From Cyprinodon diabolis (taxonomy: Eukaryota > Chordata > Actinopteri > Cyprinodontiformes > Cyprinodontidae): DNA of 64,000 nt. Position numbers and translations under genes: made by a program. The notes beneath the pieces are model-generated. The model did not search any database. It worked only from the letters and a program-made list of their open reading frames with translations, and had not been told where the DNA came from. Where the stretch lies: the NCBI GenBank assembly GCA_030533445.1, contig CM060070.1, positions 21,642,001-21,706,000 of the forward strand, in the 5' to 3' direction. Positions 24,600 through 36,074 of this stretch are shown in pieces (position 1 is the first letter of the stretch; every line of letters begins with the position of its first letter).

Positions 24600-25690
24600 C
24601 CAAAATTAATGGCTTTGGGGTTCCTGAAATTTTCACCCCTGCTAGAGTGATATAGGTGATGCAGCTAGTAGTCACACTAGGAAAAACGATCTAGAAATAA
24701 GTAAAATATCTTAAATTAAGTGTATTTACCATGAATGTGGGTAGGTAAATGAGATTTGCCAATGGAATGAGTATATTTCCTCTTAAAATAAGATAATTAG
24801 ATAATATGCACATGAAATAAGCCAATTGCATTTTCTTATTTTAAGTGTAAAGTGTCTTGTTCTATTGGCAATATGTACCTTTTACCTCTTAATCCAAGAA
24901 CAAATGCATTTATGTTAAGAAAAAATTACTCATCTCATTTCCAATGCAATCAGGCAGTGAGGTAGAGATTATGGTGACGACGACACTTGAACTTGAAGAG
25001 CAGCTTTCACACAATTCAGTCAAGTCAATCTTTACTGAGTTACCCTTTCACGAGAAGGACGATGGTGGAAAAAAATCCATGCAAAGGAGCTTGGACCTGT
25101 AAAGCCTGAAATAAATTTAACGCAGCAAACTGAGGAAAAAGCTAAATCCTACAACCAGACTTTTAGCAGGAGTTGGCTCTGGCGTAAGTAATGGCTGACA
25201 GCCTGTGGGACAGCTAATGCACTTTTTATTTTCCCTGCATTCTTTTTAAAAGAGACCGGAGTGATTTGATGTGGACACAGACTACACAGGCAGACTTAAA
25301 ACACCTCCTGACAGGTAGGACTGATTTAAAGCACTTTTTAGAAAAAGGCAAAGAAGAATGAACAATGTGGAATTCACATGAAAAATAATATTATATAGTT
25401 TACTTTTTCTAGATGTTTGTCAATTTGTAACCAAAAATAAACTCTTAAATAAACACATCGTCATAAAAAAGTTTTTATTTATTAAAAAAAAGTATAAAGC
25501 TGACTAATAGCTTCACCATTATTAAACTGGCACATTATTTTTTTAGGTCTGTGACGCCTTATTGGACCATTGCAAAACACAGATTTGCCTTCATAAAGCC
25601 TAAGAAGGGCAAAATGTATGTACAAAAATAATCCTGTACATGAAATTATGTTTTGTTGTTATAAAGTTTTTTTATAATGCTTTTTATTGT
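24600..25690. other. no gene recognised
   Basis: A stretch rich in AAATAAG/CTTATTT motifs (24690-24960) looks like a decayed MITE, but termini were not found. Otherwise nothing. Confidence 0.45.
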
Positions 25691-26035
25691 TGGCATTCAT
25701 GTACTTGTGTCATAACTTGGTATATATTTGATTAGTTTTTGGTATACGTCTATTTTGAATTTATAGCCCCCCCATTTTAGAAATTTGTTTCCTTGTATTT
25801 CAATTTTCAAAAATAAGAGAATCTCTGTAGGCAGCAAAACATTAGGACAATTGCAAGGAGGTGGTTTGCTTACTTTTAATTTGTGAAAATACTGTTTTCT
25901 TAACATTAACATACATGTTTTGCAAATTATTTGTTTTATATAAATACTTTGCTTTTACCAAACAGTCTGTTATCAAAACAATAACATCCATAAAATGAAC
26001 AGTCACAATTTCAACAAAATTTTCATTCACTTACT

Positions 26036-26500
26036 TCACATCCTTAACAAATTAAATAAAACATAATACAACAAACACTCAACAACACATAGTGCAGTAA
26101 TTTTGAGTTGTTTGGGCACTTTGACACTTAAATAAACTATGAAAGGATTCCATACAATCTCAAACTCTGCAGCCCTTACCCAGGTTATATAAGTCAACCT
26201 TTCCAATATCATACAAGATGCCATCTCCTTTATCCTCATATGTATCGAGGGCACATCCATTTTTTTCCTGGACATAGCTATCATCCTCCTCGCCTGCAGG
26301 AGTCCAAAATCAATTAAAGTTGACTCGTTAGGAGTAAAGGTACAGTTTTTTGGATATATACCAAGTATACATATTTCTGCCAGGTGAGGTATCTTCACTC
26401 TAATGATCTCAGATAAAGTCAGAACTATTTGTTTCCAATACTATTTTATATTTGGGCAATGCCATATGCAGTAATATAGAGTACTCTTTCCTTTTCCTTT
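26036..26500 (-). pseudogene. L1-type LINE ORF2 C-terminal fragment
   Basis: Minus-strand translation reads YCIWHCPNIK, one stop codon, WKQIVLTLSEIIRVKIPHLA, then ICILGIYPKN, QARRMIAMSRKK, and ILERLTYITW. This order (heart-of-ORF2 tail, then the short helix-rich C terminus) matches fish L1-type ORF2 ends. The copy is 5'-truncated; its probable 3' UTR continues down to about 25690. Confidence 0.7.
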
Positions 26501-26881
26501 CATTCTAGTGTTGATAGATTATTTTTAGGCTTTAAAAGATGCCTTTTACCAATCTGCCTTTTGTATATCCACCTGAACATCCAGTCTCCATGCCTCTAGC
26601 CTGTCAACGGTGGATTCTTTATCATATGACATCAAAGCTGTATAAAACAAAGAAATTTGTTTCCTCCCCTCCAGGTGCTGAATTTAAGTTCTTAAAATGT
26701 GATAGTTGTGGTTCAGCTATTACATTCTTATGTGTTGATAAAATAAAATGTTTCAACTGCAGATGTTTTGCACATTTAAAAAAATTGCATATCATTGATG
26801 TGCTATTGTGCACATTATTATCAATAACTGTACAGTATTTTTTCCTATGTTGGAACTTTACAGTCTTTTATTTTTATGTTT

Positions 26882-26885
<4 letters not shown>

Positions 26886-26919
<34 letters not shown>
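26886..26919. repeat. (TA)n microsatellite
   Basis: Pure TA dinucleotides, then GGTATATATAT. Open frames that run through it encode only alternating Tyr-Ile and are not genes. Confidence 0.97.
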
Positions 26920-26921
<2 letters not shown>

Positions 26922-27129
26922 TATATATATTAGCTTCCTTTTGAATGCACTTTCCTTCTATGTTCCATCTTTGTATGTTTGCTGTTGGTAAACCTGCTTT
27001 CCCTCTATGGGGTAAAAAGAATAAACCCAAAAAAAAAGTATAAACAAAATAGATTTTTTTATTTATGCCTCTTTTACGTTGTTGTATTATTATTTGAGAA
27101 ATGCCTGCATCATTTCCTATCAGCAAAAC

Positions 27130-28322
27130 ACTTCTTTATTAAATAAAATTATCTTAAATGTTAGTCTGACAGAGTTAAAAATAATTTACTTGCTTAATTA
27201 TTTACAGACGTGTTTTGTTTGTAAGTTGATATTTTGATACTGTACTCATTGTGTAAACCATTGCCACATGCATATGTTTTAATTCTCATTGTAGAACATT
27301 ATTTCTGAAACATTTACTTATATAGGTGATATGCTGTTCAGACCCTTCTCCTGTGGTGGCATCATTTTCCTGCTCTCTTTTTCATTAAACAAAATAGATT
27401 TAGCAAATGACTTTGGACAGCGACAACAAAAAAAAGCTCCCTGCAGTAAAACCAATAAAGCCGCATTCATCAGGTTGTGCCTGGACTGTAGCCATCTGGT
27501 ATAAACTGCCCGTCACATGCAGGAACATTGATACAGATGATCTAATGAACACGCCTGTGCACTGAGCAGTGAAATATTTAAGGTTGAGCCTTTGGCTAAT
27601 TTGTTTAAACAGTCGCTGAAGCTTTCCCTTGTGCACTGTGCACCGACTCCATCTGTTGTGGGAGCCGTAGCTATCAAGGGAAAAACACTAACCACAGTGA
27701 CATTGGCAGTCATTAACATCAGGATTGATCATGGACCTGCAGCATGTTTTCCTGCTCAGTGTTTTTAGCTCAAGAGTTTGTGCAAGTGGGGAGGGTAAGC
27801 TATGGTCTTAAATGACTATTAGACCAAAACTATTTATTGATAAACAGTTGCTAGACTAAAAGAAATAAAAGAAAACAAAATGGCAAATCAGATTTCCCCT
27901 TTGCTCATCCATGGTTAACTGCTGAATTGATGAAAGCTGCATCAATCAAGTCAATACACATCAGATGTTGACTTGTGTTTTAAGAACAGTTTTTCCTTAC
28001 TTTAAACAATGATCCTCAGTGAAATAAGTGCATTATCACCATAGTTTAGGGGCTTTGCAAGCCAGAGACCATATTGCCATTCAAAAATGCATAGCTTTGA
28101 GTTCGAGGTTTTATACAGTAGCCGATCAAAACCTTGTTTTTGTTTTGAAAAAATGCAAATTGCAATGGACGAAGGTGTCCACCGCTTTGGAATGGGGGTC
28201 GTTTGGCTTATTTTGTTAGCTTGCAATGCCCCGTACCCATCTAAGTGTTTGAAAAGGGAGTCGTTAAAGGGAAGCCAACAGCCAGGCCAACAATTCCCTT
28301 TTACGACCCCCCTTTCAGAGAC
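27130..28322. other. no gene recognised
   Basis: Open frames of 60-80 codons overlap on both strands between 27400 and 28320 with no family similarity. Confidence 0.5.
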
Positions 28323-28325
28323 TTA

Positions 28326-28970
28326 AGCCCGACGTACATTGTGCGAATTTTTTTCAATCCTTGCACGCATCTGCTGCTCACACTGTAGGACTAAGCGCAG
28401 GGTTTAGTCCTACAGTGTGAGCTCACGATTTATGTTCGACCTGATGCTCTGATGCAATCTACCTGCTAAAAAGTATGTCCGACTCAGCTCCGCAGTGAGA
28501 TTGAGCTGCTCTGTAGCTCTCTATCCTGAAGCCGCATAAATAGCTCACTATGGTGAACTTTTGTGCTGAGGGTCCTAGAAAGAAAGGGCAACGACGTATT
28601 TGGAAAAGGGACGTGGCTGAGCAGGCGTGGCTACTACGGTCTGTTCATTTTGCAGAAGGAGCTGCATTTCACTCATTGCATCCCTGCCATGCTGCTGTAT
28701 TTACATCTGAGAGGAAGAATAAAGAAGAATCCTTGTTTGCACATGCACCCTGAGCGATTTGCCCATGACGGTCAGGAGAAAAACATGTTTGATTTTCTTC
28801 CGACCTCACGATTCCTGATTGGGAGGTGGTCGTGAGAGGCTGATCACTCCTCGTAACCCCCTGTACACTACACGACTCAAGATGCACGATTATGCTGAAA
28901 GTCGGGCCAATCGGAAAATTCTTGCACGACTGGAAAATCGCCCCGAAAATCGCACAGTGTACGCAGGGCT
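28326..28970. mobile_element. Harbinger-type MITE, copy 1
   Basis: Flanked by TTA at 28323-28325 and 28971-28973, the trinucleotide duplication of PIF/Harbinger elements. Termini are AGCCCGACGTACATTGTGCG and the inverted CGCACAGTGTACGCAGGGCT. There is no transposase. An 18-bp perfect hairpin lies near the left end (28377-28394 with 28404-28421). A 3'-truncated relative is at 57901-58556. Confidence 0.85.
28377..28421. repeat. MITE internal hairpin, copy 1
   Basis: Arms 28377-28394 and 28404-28421 pair perfectly over 18 bp around a 9-base loop. Two pairs differ from copy 2, each with the matching change in the other arm. Confidence 0.95.
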
Positions 28971-29574
28971 TTAGAGGACTTCAAACTTGGAAACAAAGTC
29001 AACTGATATTTCAAAAGGATATTTGAAAACCTGAACAAGCAGAGGAAATCAAATTTATTAACCAGTGGTAGGCCCGGACTTGGAGTTATACAAAAAAATT
29101 ATATAATTGGAAAAACACGCTGCAGGCTGATCAACATTGGTGTAATGTCCTTAAAAAAGGTCAAAATCAGACTCAGTATTGTGTGTGGCCTCCATGTGCC
29201 CATATGACCTATCTACAACACCGAGGCATGCTCCTGATGAGGTGGCAGATGGTCTCCTGAGAGATCTTCTCTCAGACCTGGAATAAATCATCTGCCGACT
29301 CCTGGCTCAATGTGACGTTGGTTGATGTATTGAGACATGATATCCCAGATGTGCTGAATCAGATTCAGGTCTGGAGAATGGGCTTGCCAGTCCATAGTTT
29401 CAGTTCCTTCCCTTTGCAGGAACTGCTGACACATTCCAGTCACATGAGGTCCTCTGTTGCCCTGCCAATTGCACCCAGGGCCAACTGCCCCAGTGGATGG
29501 GGGGTCTGAGGACCTCAGTCATGCTACTTCTGGCAAGCGACTGTGTGGCCCTCCAAAGTAATGCCACTCCACAC

Positions 29575-30774
29575 TAGGGGTGTAAATAATAATCGTTTTG
29601 TATCGATGCATCGATCCAAAAGCCGACGATCCAAAGCATCGACACGTCCGCAAGATAATCGATTCATGTTTTTTTTCCCTCCGGTCTATTTTTATCCATT
29701 TGCTCCTGGGCGTAATTCTCCCTCCCGCGCTGCGGTGCCGCTAAACCTATTTTGCCCTCCTACCGCGCTTCCTGGTTATACTCTTACAGCAGTTTGTTGC
29801 AGCAAGCTTCACACAGACATTTTTAAATTATGCTCAGTATTGAAGCGTGGTCTGAGCTACACACTGTGGGTCTAGATACGGTCGAGGCAGTGAGGAAGTG
29901 GGGACGAGTTTAGTCCAACGACGGAGGGACATGAGGGCCAAAAAGAGCGGAGATTCAGCTGGAAAAAGGGTCCCAGCGTTCTCGCGCACCTCGCTCTTCT
30001 AGCGGGTCAAACTTCACGAGTTGTTTTCTGCAATTTCGTTCATAAAAACAAAACAAGCAGGCCTCCTGTCTGGTGCACTGTTTGCGGTCAGCTACAATCT
30101 GGGAGAGGTGCAGCGTTTCTCAAGGGGGCGGTGACGTCGACACTCTGGAGCCTTCTTCTTCTTCTTCTTTTTTTTAATGTCGGTTGGCAAACAACTTATA
30201 GGTGCATTACCGCCACCTTCCAGAAGGGAGTATGGACCAGACAAACTATTATATTCTCTCTAAAATACCCGTTCTTCTTAGAAAATAAAAAATACTACCA
30301 AAAACTACATCCCCAGATAAACTTTGAAACAATTCCCTTATATCTAGTTTATTTTTATTCCTGTCTAACCATCTAAGCAACATCTCTCTTTCCTGAGTAT
30401 ATTTATTACATTCTAAAAAAATATGTTGGACAGTTTCTCTGGAGCCGAGGTATTGCATTGAACTCATTACACTGATATTGTGCAGTATTTTTGCAGTATT
30501 TTTTGATGCAACTTTTCTACTTCTGTTATTTGCTGTTGTTTCTAAAGAAAATGCATAATGATATAACAGCTTTCATTGATTTATTTCAAACTTGAAACTT
30601 TGTTTAGTCTGTAAGGTGTAAAAAAAAAAAAAAAAATTAAAAAAGAATTAACCGATTAATCGATTAATCGAATCGAATCGTGGTGTATTCTTGAGTATCG
30701 AAAATAATCGAATCGTTGGGTCAGGAAATCGATACTGAATCGAATCGCCATGATGGATGTGATTTACACCCCTA
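29575..30774. mobile_element. hAT-type element with CTCCACAC TSD
   Basis: Starts TAGGGGTGTAAAT and ends ATTTACACCCCTA, flanked by a perfect 8-bp TSD CTCCACAC at 29567-29574 and 30775-30782. Subterminal regions are dense in ATCGAT/AATCGA repeats (29595-29665, 30650-30750), likely transposase-binding clusters. No transposase survives. A LINE tail is inserted at 30153-30436. Confidence 0.9.
30153..30436 (-). mobile_element. 5'-truncated LINE 3' end with 10-bp TSD
   Basis: Flanked by CTCTGGAGCC at 30143-30152 and 30437-30446. In minus orientation it begins with coding sequence ETVQHIFLECNKYTQERE, typical of the C terminus of RNase-H-bearing fish LINEs (I/Nimb-like is a guess). It ends in a UTR with GCACCTATAAGTTGTTTGCC and a (GAA)n tail. 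It is nested inside the hAT. Confidence 0.85.
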
Positions 30775-31279
30775 CTCCACACCAATACTGACCCACTGCT
30801 AAACTGCTCATGCTGAAGGATTTTGCCTCCCCATAGTGCAATGTATGATGTGATCCACCATTTGTATCATGTCTTGCTCCTTCTCTCCGTCCTTTTCTGT
30901 ATGAAGGCTGAACAATAGGTAATTTCTCATGTAATTGTTGCTTTTGCAATTTTCATATTTCATTTTTTTTTTATCTATTTAAAGTTTAGTGCTGCTTCAG
31001 TAGTGAGGAACAGCATATGAAATCATGCTTTGCTATTCTTTGTTATTTCTTTTTCAAAACTCCAAATGTTCTATTGTTAACTCCCTCTCTTTCAACACGC
31101 CTAGTAGAAGTAGCTAGGAGGTGGGACAATGTAGAGCCGTCTCACAACTTTGAAGAAATGGTAGAAACAGCTGAAGCAGAAAAATAAAACAGCCACAAAA
31201 CTGGATTAAATTGGACTTTCGCTCATTTTTTTCTCAGGAGTGTTTCAACAAATAACTAGGAGTCTTTGTCGATTCTGGT

Positions 31280-32389
31280 GCCTCTGAAAGGCTGATAAAG
31301 GAACACATCGTCTCCAGTCTCCCCCCAACACTCGACCCGTTCCAGTTTGCCTACCGGCGAAACCGCTCCACTGAGGACGCCATCTCCTCTGCTCTTCACC
31401 TGAGCCTGGCTCACCTGGAGGAGAAGAACACCCACGTGCGGATGCTGTTCCTGGACTTCAGTTCAGCATTCAACACCATCATCCCACAGCACCTGGTGGA
31501 AAAGCTGGAGCATCTGGGCTTCAACACACCCCTTTGAAACTGGCTGCTGGACTTCCTCACCAACAGACCTCAGTCGGTCCGGGTCGGTCAGAACACCTCT
31601 GACGTCATCACCCTCAGCACGGGCTCCCCTCAGGGCTGCGTCCTGAGCCCCCTGCTGTTCACCCTGATGACATACGACTGCGTCCCCAGGTTCACCACCA
31701 ATCACATCGTGAAGTTTGCGGACGACACAACGGTGGTGGGCCTCATCAGCGACGACAACGACCAGGACTACAGAGAGGAGGTGGAGCAGCTGGTGGGCTG
31801 GTGCAGTGACAACAGTCTGATCCTGAACGTGGAGAAGACGAAGGAGATCATCGTCAACTTCAGGAAGAACCGGCCCCACCATGATCCATTGCTCATCAAC
31901 AGCTCAGCTGTGGAGGTGGTCAGCAGCACAAAGTTCCTGGGGGTGCACATCACGGACAACCTCACCTGGACTGTAAACACTTCATCTCTGGTGAAGAAGG
32001 CACAGAAGCGCTTGTACTTCCTGCGGAGGATGAGGAGGGCCCGCCTGCCCCCGCCCATCCTCACAAGCTTCTACAGAAGCACCATAGAGAGCGCTCTGAC
32101 CAGCTGTCTCTCTTTGTGGTGTGGAGGCTGCAGAGCCTCCGACTGGAAGAACGTGAGGAGGGTGGTGAGGACAGCAGAAGGAATCATTGGGGCTCTTTCC
32201 TCCATTAAGGACATTTCATCACAGCGCTGTGTGTCCCGAGCCCGTAATATCATCAAAGACCCCCCACACCCCCACCATGGCCTGTTGTCCCTGCTGCCCT
32301 CTGGAAAGAGGTTCCGCAGCATCCGCTGCAGATCCACCAGGTTCTACAACAGCTTCTTCCCCACTTCCATCAGACTGTTGAACCTTTGA
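31280..32389 (+). pseudogene. Rex1-like reverse transcriptase, one in-frame stop
   Basis: One frame runs from 31280 to the natural stop at 32387-32389, encoding [65 protein letters not shown] (the catalytic FADD box), [26 protein letters not shown] and the C-terminal RLLNL. The only break is TGA at 31535-31537 in the context NTPL-stop-NWLLDF, where related elements have Cys (TGC), so a single base change explains it. The catalytic Asp pair is intact. The 5' end is truncated before the RT fingers, as is usual for reverse-transcribed copies. Confidence 0.88.
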
Positions 32390-33049
32390 TCCACAAACCG
32401 AACTCTGCACCTATTGCACATTATCGGGCATCAAATGCTGCTGAACGTTTAAACTTTTAGCCCTTTAAGTTCATCTAATTTCTAACGCATTTTTGCACAA
32501 ATGCCTATCTGCACTGAACCATTGCAATTTGCACACTGTCTTTATCCACTGCACTGTTTACACTTTGACCACTGCTGCACTTTTTGTATAACTCGTGTGT
32601 AACAATCCGGACAGGTACTCCATCTCATTTGAAATATCAATGCAATGTTCATAAGCTGTATGTAACGCAATTTCGTTCTGTATGCACTCTGTGTCAGGGG
32701 CGGACTTACCATTAGGCAAAACTAGGCAGTTGCCTAGGGCCCTGAGTTCCTGGGGGGCCCCCTAAAACTCCTTTTACATGTATGGTTAATTCAGCAATTA
32801 CTTATTTGTGCACATTAATTATGTTTTTGAAAAAAAATCCTTTCACTAAAATGCCATTAGAATGCTTATAATATTAAGTGTGTCTCGGGGCCCCCCCTAC
32901 AGTGTCCACTACATTGGTTCAGTCCATTTACTGCGCATGGGCAGAAAGGTCCAAACACACTGCAGCAAAATATTTGAAAAAACAAACGGCGCGAAGAGAC
33001 GAGACGAGCAGAGCGGAGAAGAGAAGAGAAAAGAAAGGAAAGAAAAAAG

Positions 33050-33307
33050 ATGAAAAGAAGTTACCCTAGCGGTGCTGAAAAGAGGAGAAAAAAGAATGAA
33101 GGTAGGAAGCTGCTTTCAAAGTTACCAAAAATGACTGAGTTCGGCTTCTTCACTGCGGGAGCGGCGAGCAGCAGCAGCAGTAACCTGCCGCAAACAGCTG
33201 AAAACTCAGCGGCAAGTCTGGCACCTGTTAAGGAGGATCCATCGTGTGGAGTTGAACAACAACTAGTGAGTATTAAGCTGTCGAAGGGGACATTCCCCCT
33301 ATATTGA
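33050..33307 (+). pseudogene. hAT transposase N-terminal exon remnant
   Basis: An 85-codon frame starting MKRSYPSGAEKRRKKNEGRK with SKLPKMTEFGFF, like the N termini of hAT transposases of the ZMYM1-like type (MKRKY.SGAEKRK...). A GTGAGT splice-donor-like site follows CAACAACTA at about 33266, so the coding exon probably ended there. The dimerisation and catalytic parts are missing. Confidence 0.55.
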
Positions 33308-33712
33308 TAAGTATTTATTTACCTTATTAAAGATGGGTCATTTTAAAGTAAGTTTATAATTTCATTTGGATTTGCTACAAACGATGAAAAATCAATTATT
33401 TAGGTGTTTTTTTATGTTGAACTTCAGGAAAATCTCAGGCTTTTAAATGTTGTAAAATCACCCATACGTTTGAGGTGTTTTAGTCTTTAATAATTTAAGC
33501 TATGCGTTAAAAAAACATAAGGAAGTTATTACCAACATCTCACTCTGCTTTACAGCTTTGTATTGACATTGATTTAATGTGTGTTATTGTGTACAGCTGG
33601 GGATGTTAAGGGTCACATTAATTATAGATTAAATAATTTACTGTTCTGTAGTTTAAGCAATTGTCATATTTGTAACACTAGTCTCTCCTGTGACATGCAC
33701 CTTTTATCTTTT

Positions 33713-33720
<8 letters not shown>

Positions 33721-33762
<42 letters not shown>
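33721..33762. repeat. (TA)n microsatellite
   Basis: Pure TA repeat inside the hAT element. Confidence 0.97.
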
Positions 33763-33770
<8 letters not shown>

Positions 33771-34467
33771 TGAAATTTTAGGGAGAAAGAGAATACAACT
33801 ACTAGGGAAAAGGTACAAAACATTAAGAGGATAACAAGAAGAAAAGGGGACAGGAAGAGAAAAGGGGGAAACAAGGAGGAATATGAGTAAAAGAAACAAA
33901 AGAATAAGAAAGACAAGGACAAAAGGGAGAGAAATTCAGACTGAGAAAAAGACAGGAAGAGAATAAAACAAAAGAAAAAAAGAGTAAAATGAAACAGACA
34001 ACATGAAAAAAGGACAGGAAGAGAAGGATAAAAGGTAAAACAATGCATGTTTATTCTCTTAAAATGTCAATTTGTATAATTGACCTGTTGTGTTGTGTGT
34101 TGTTTTCTCATTTCAGATGGCCCCGTGCCTGCCTTTGCCTAGACTACTACAGAAAGGGACAAAAGAACACAGAAGAAAACCACAACAAAAGGGATAAGAA
34201 GAGAGGGACAAAAGGTAGGAAAAATAATCTAAGTCTATTCTATTATAATTTCTGTATCTGTATACTGGGTCTGTTCTATATGTTGTCTTCTCAATTCAGA
34301 GGGCCCCATGCCTGTCTTTGCCTAGGGCCCCAAATTTCCTAAGTCCGCCCCTGCTCTGTGTGCATACAAAATGACAAATAAAGAAGTCTAAGTCTAAGTC
34401 ATACAAGAGCAAGTGACACCATGATATGCATCAATACTAGTCACCAGGATTGACAAAGGCTCTTATA

Positions 34468-34675
34468 CAGTGGGGCAAAAAAGTATTTAGTCAGCCACCA
34501 ATAGTGCAAGTTCTCCCACTCAAAAAGATGAGAGAGGCCGGTAATTTTCATCATAGATATACCTCAACTATGAGAGACAAAATGAGAAAAAATAATCCAG
34601 AAAATCACATTGTCTGATTTTTAAAGAATTTATTTGCAAAATATGGTGGAAAATAAGTATTTGGTCAGTTACAAA
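34468..34675 (+). repeat. Tc1 A left TIR (208 bp)
   Basis: Matches the inverse of 35865-36072 at every base compared. Transposase-binding direct repeats would be expected at its outer and inner ends. Confidence 0.95.
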
Positions 34676-34683
34676 AGTTCATC

Positions 34684-35706
34684 TCAATACTTTGTTATAT
34701 ACCCTTTGTTGGCAATGACAGAGATCAAACGTTTTCTGTAAGTCTTCACAAGGTTTTCACACACTGTTGCTGGTATTTTGGCCCATTCCTCCATGCAGAT
34801 CTCCTCTAGAGCAGTGATGTTCTGGGGCTGTCGCTGGGCAACACGGACTTTCAACTCCCTCCAAAGATTTTCTATGGGGTTGAGATCTGGAGACTGGCTA
34901 GGCCACTCCAGGACCTTGAAATGCTTCTTATGAAGCCACTCCTTCGTTACCCGGGCGGTGTGTTTGGGATCATTGTCATGCTGAAAGACCCAGCCACGTT
35001 TCATCTTTAATGCCCTTGCTGATGGAAGGAGGTTTTCACTCAAAATTTGACGATACATGGCCCTATTCATTCTTTCCTTCACACGGATCAGTCGTCCTGG
35101 TCCCTTAGCAGAAAAACAGCCCGAAAGCATGATGTTTCCACCCCCATGCTTCACTGTAGGTATGGTGTTCTTTGGATTCAACTCAGCATTCTCTCTCCTC
35201 CAAACACGACGAGTAGAGTTTTTACCAAAAAGTTCTATTTTGGTTTCATCTGACCATATGATATTCTCCCAGTCATCGTCTGGATCATCCAAATGCTCTC
35301 TAGCAAACTTGAGACGGGCCTTGACATGTACTGGCTTAAGCAGGGGGACACGTCTGGCACTGCAGGATTTGAGTCCCTGGCGGCGTAGTGTGTTACTGAT
35401 GGTAGCCTTTGTTACTTTGGTCCCAGCTCTCTGCAGGTCATTCACTAGGTCCCCCCGTGTGGTTCTGGGATTTTTACTCACCGTTCTTGTGATCATTTTG
35501 ACCCCACGGGGTGAGATCTTGCGTGGAGCCCCAGATCGAGGAAGATTATCAGTGGTCTTGTATGTTTTCCATTTTCTAATAATTGATCCCACAGTTGATT
35601 TCTTCACACCAAGCTGTTTACCTATTGCAGATTCAGACTTCCCAGCCTGGTGCAGGTCTATAATTTTGTTTCGAGTGTCCTTTGACAGCTCTCTAGTTTT
35701 GGCCAT
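34684..35706 (-). CDS. Tc1 transposase A, intact 340 aa
   Basis: Cut-and-paste transposase of the Tc1 family. Starts [20 protein letters not shown], a paired-type helix-turn-helix DNA-binding region (about 1-110). The RNase-H-like catalytic domain follows, with D153 ([10 protein letters not shown]), D244 ([10 protein letters not shown]) and E279 ([11 protein letters not shown]). Spacing between D244 and E279 is 34 residues, the canonical DD34E. It ends NKGYITKY, the usual Tc1 C terminus, and 340 aa equals the length of full fish transposases. One oddity: the GGG-IML motif reads [11 protein letters not shown], with Ser at 195 where fish Tc1 proteins have Trp. The change could impair activity. 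The product resembles the Passport-type lineage, from memory. Confidence 0.96.
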   Translation of the reverse strand: MAKTRELSKDTRNKIIDLHQAGKSESAIGKQLGVKKSTVGSIIRKWKTYKTTDNLPRSGAPRKISPRGVKMITRTVSKNPRTTRGDLVNDLQRAGTKVTKATISNTLRRQGLKSCSARRVPLLKPVHVKARLKFAREHLDDPDDDWENIIWSDETKIELFGKNSTRRVWRRENAELNPKNTIPTVKHGGGNIMLSGCFSAKGPGRLIRVKERMNRAMYRQILSENLLPSARALKMKRGWVFQHDNDPKHTARVTKEWLHKKHFKVLEWPSQSPDLNPIENLWRELKVRVAQRQPQNITALEEICMEEWAKIPATVCENLVKTYRKRLISVIANKGYITKY

Positions 35707-35864
35707 GGTGGAGTTTAGAGTGTGACTGTTTGAGGTTGTGGACAGGTGTCTTTTATACTGATAACGGGTTCAAACAGGTGCCATTAATGAAGGTAACGAG
35801 TGGAGGACAGAGGAGCCTCTTACAGAAGAAGTTACAGGTCTGTGAGAGCCAGAAATCTTGCTTG

Positions 35865-36072
35865 TTTGTAACTGACCAAATACTTATTTTCCACCATATT
35901 TTGCAAATAAATTCTTTAAAAATCAGACAATGTGATTTTCTGGATTATTTTTTCTCATTTTGTCTCTCATAGTTGAGGTATATCTATGATGAAAATTACC
36001 GGCCTCTCTCATCTTTTTGAGTGGGAGAACTTGCACTATTGGTGGCTGACTAAATACTTTTTTGCCCCACTG
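35865..36072 (-). repeat. Tc1 A right TIR (208 bp)
   Basis: Inverse partner of 34468-34675. It lies 158 bp upstream of the transposase start codon (minus strand), so it and the adjoining UTR probably carry the promoter. Confidence 0.95.
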
Positions 36073-36074
36073 TA

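Larger units (their letters stand above)
29100..30960 (-). pseudogene. Tc1-like transposon remnant hosting a hAT
   Basis: The outer parts, 29100-29574 and 30783-about 30930, read together as minus-strand Tc1-like coding DNA familiar from fish genomes. Blocks include GGCATGCTCCTGATGAGGTG, CAGGAACTGCTGACACATTC and CTCATGCTGAAGGATTTTGC. The frame has many breaks. The hAT at 29575-30774 interrupts it exactly between ATGCCACTCCACAC and CAATACTGACCCACTGC. Confidence 0.55.
32695..34353 (+). mobile_element. hAT-type transposon with CTCTGTGT TSD
   Basis: Starts CAGGGGCGGACTTA and ends TAAGTCCGCCCCTG (perfect 14-bp TIR), flanked by CTCTGTGT at 32687-32694 and 34354-34361. It holds a short N-terminal transposase-like frame (33050-33307) but no catalytic domain. 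It also carries a (TA)n array and an A/G-rich stretch (33775-34035). The right subterminal block CATGCCTGTCTTTGCCTAG is present twice (about 34122-34141 and 34309-34328), suggesting an internal duplication. Confidence 0.9.
31280..34402 (+). mobile_element. Rex1-like LINE, 5'-truncated, with nested hAT
   Basis: The element comprises RT coding sequence (31280-32389), a 3' UTR (32390-32694 and 34354-34402) and a tail of TCTAAG units (34386-34400). The hAT at 32695-34353 splits the UTR. The same UTR and tail recur at about 41690-41915. The clade name is from memory of fish LINEs; CR1/jockey supergroup is safe. Confidence 0.85.
34468..36072 (-). mobile_element. complete Tc1 transposon A (1605 bp)
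   Basis: The element begins CAGTGGGGCAAAAAAGTATT and ends in its exact inverse, flanked by TA at 34466-34467 and 36073-36074. TIRs are 34468-34675 and 35865-36072, 208 bp, and I found no mismatch between them. The transposase frame on the minus strand is uninterrupted. Identical TIRs plus an open frame suggest a recent insertion. It lies just past the Rex1-like tail at 34402. Confidence 0.96.

Noticed and set aside
35057..35725. 222-codon + strand frame opposite the Tc1 A transposase
   Set aside because: It is the antisense shadow of the transposase and has no similarity of its own.
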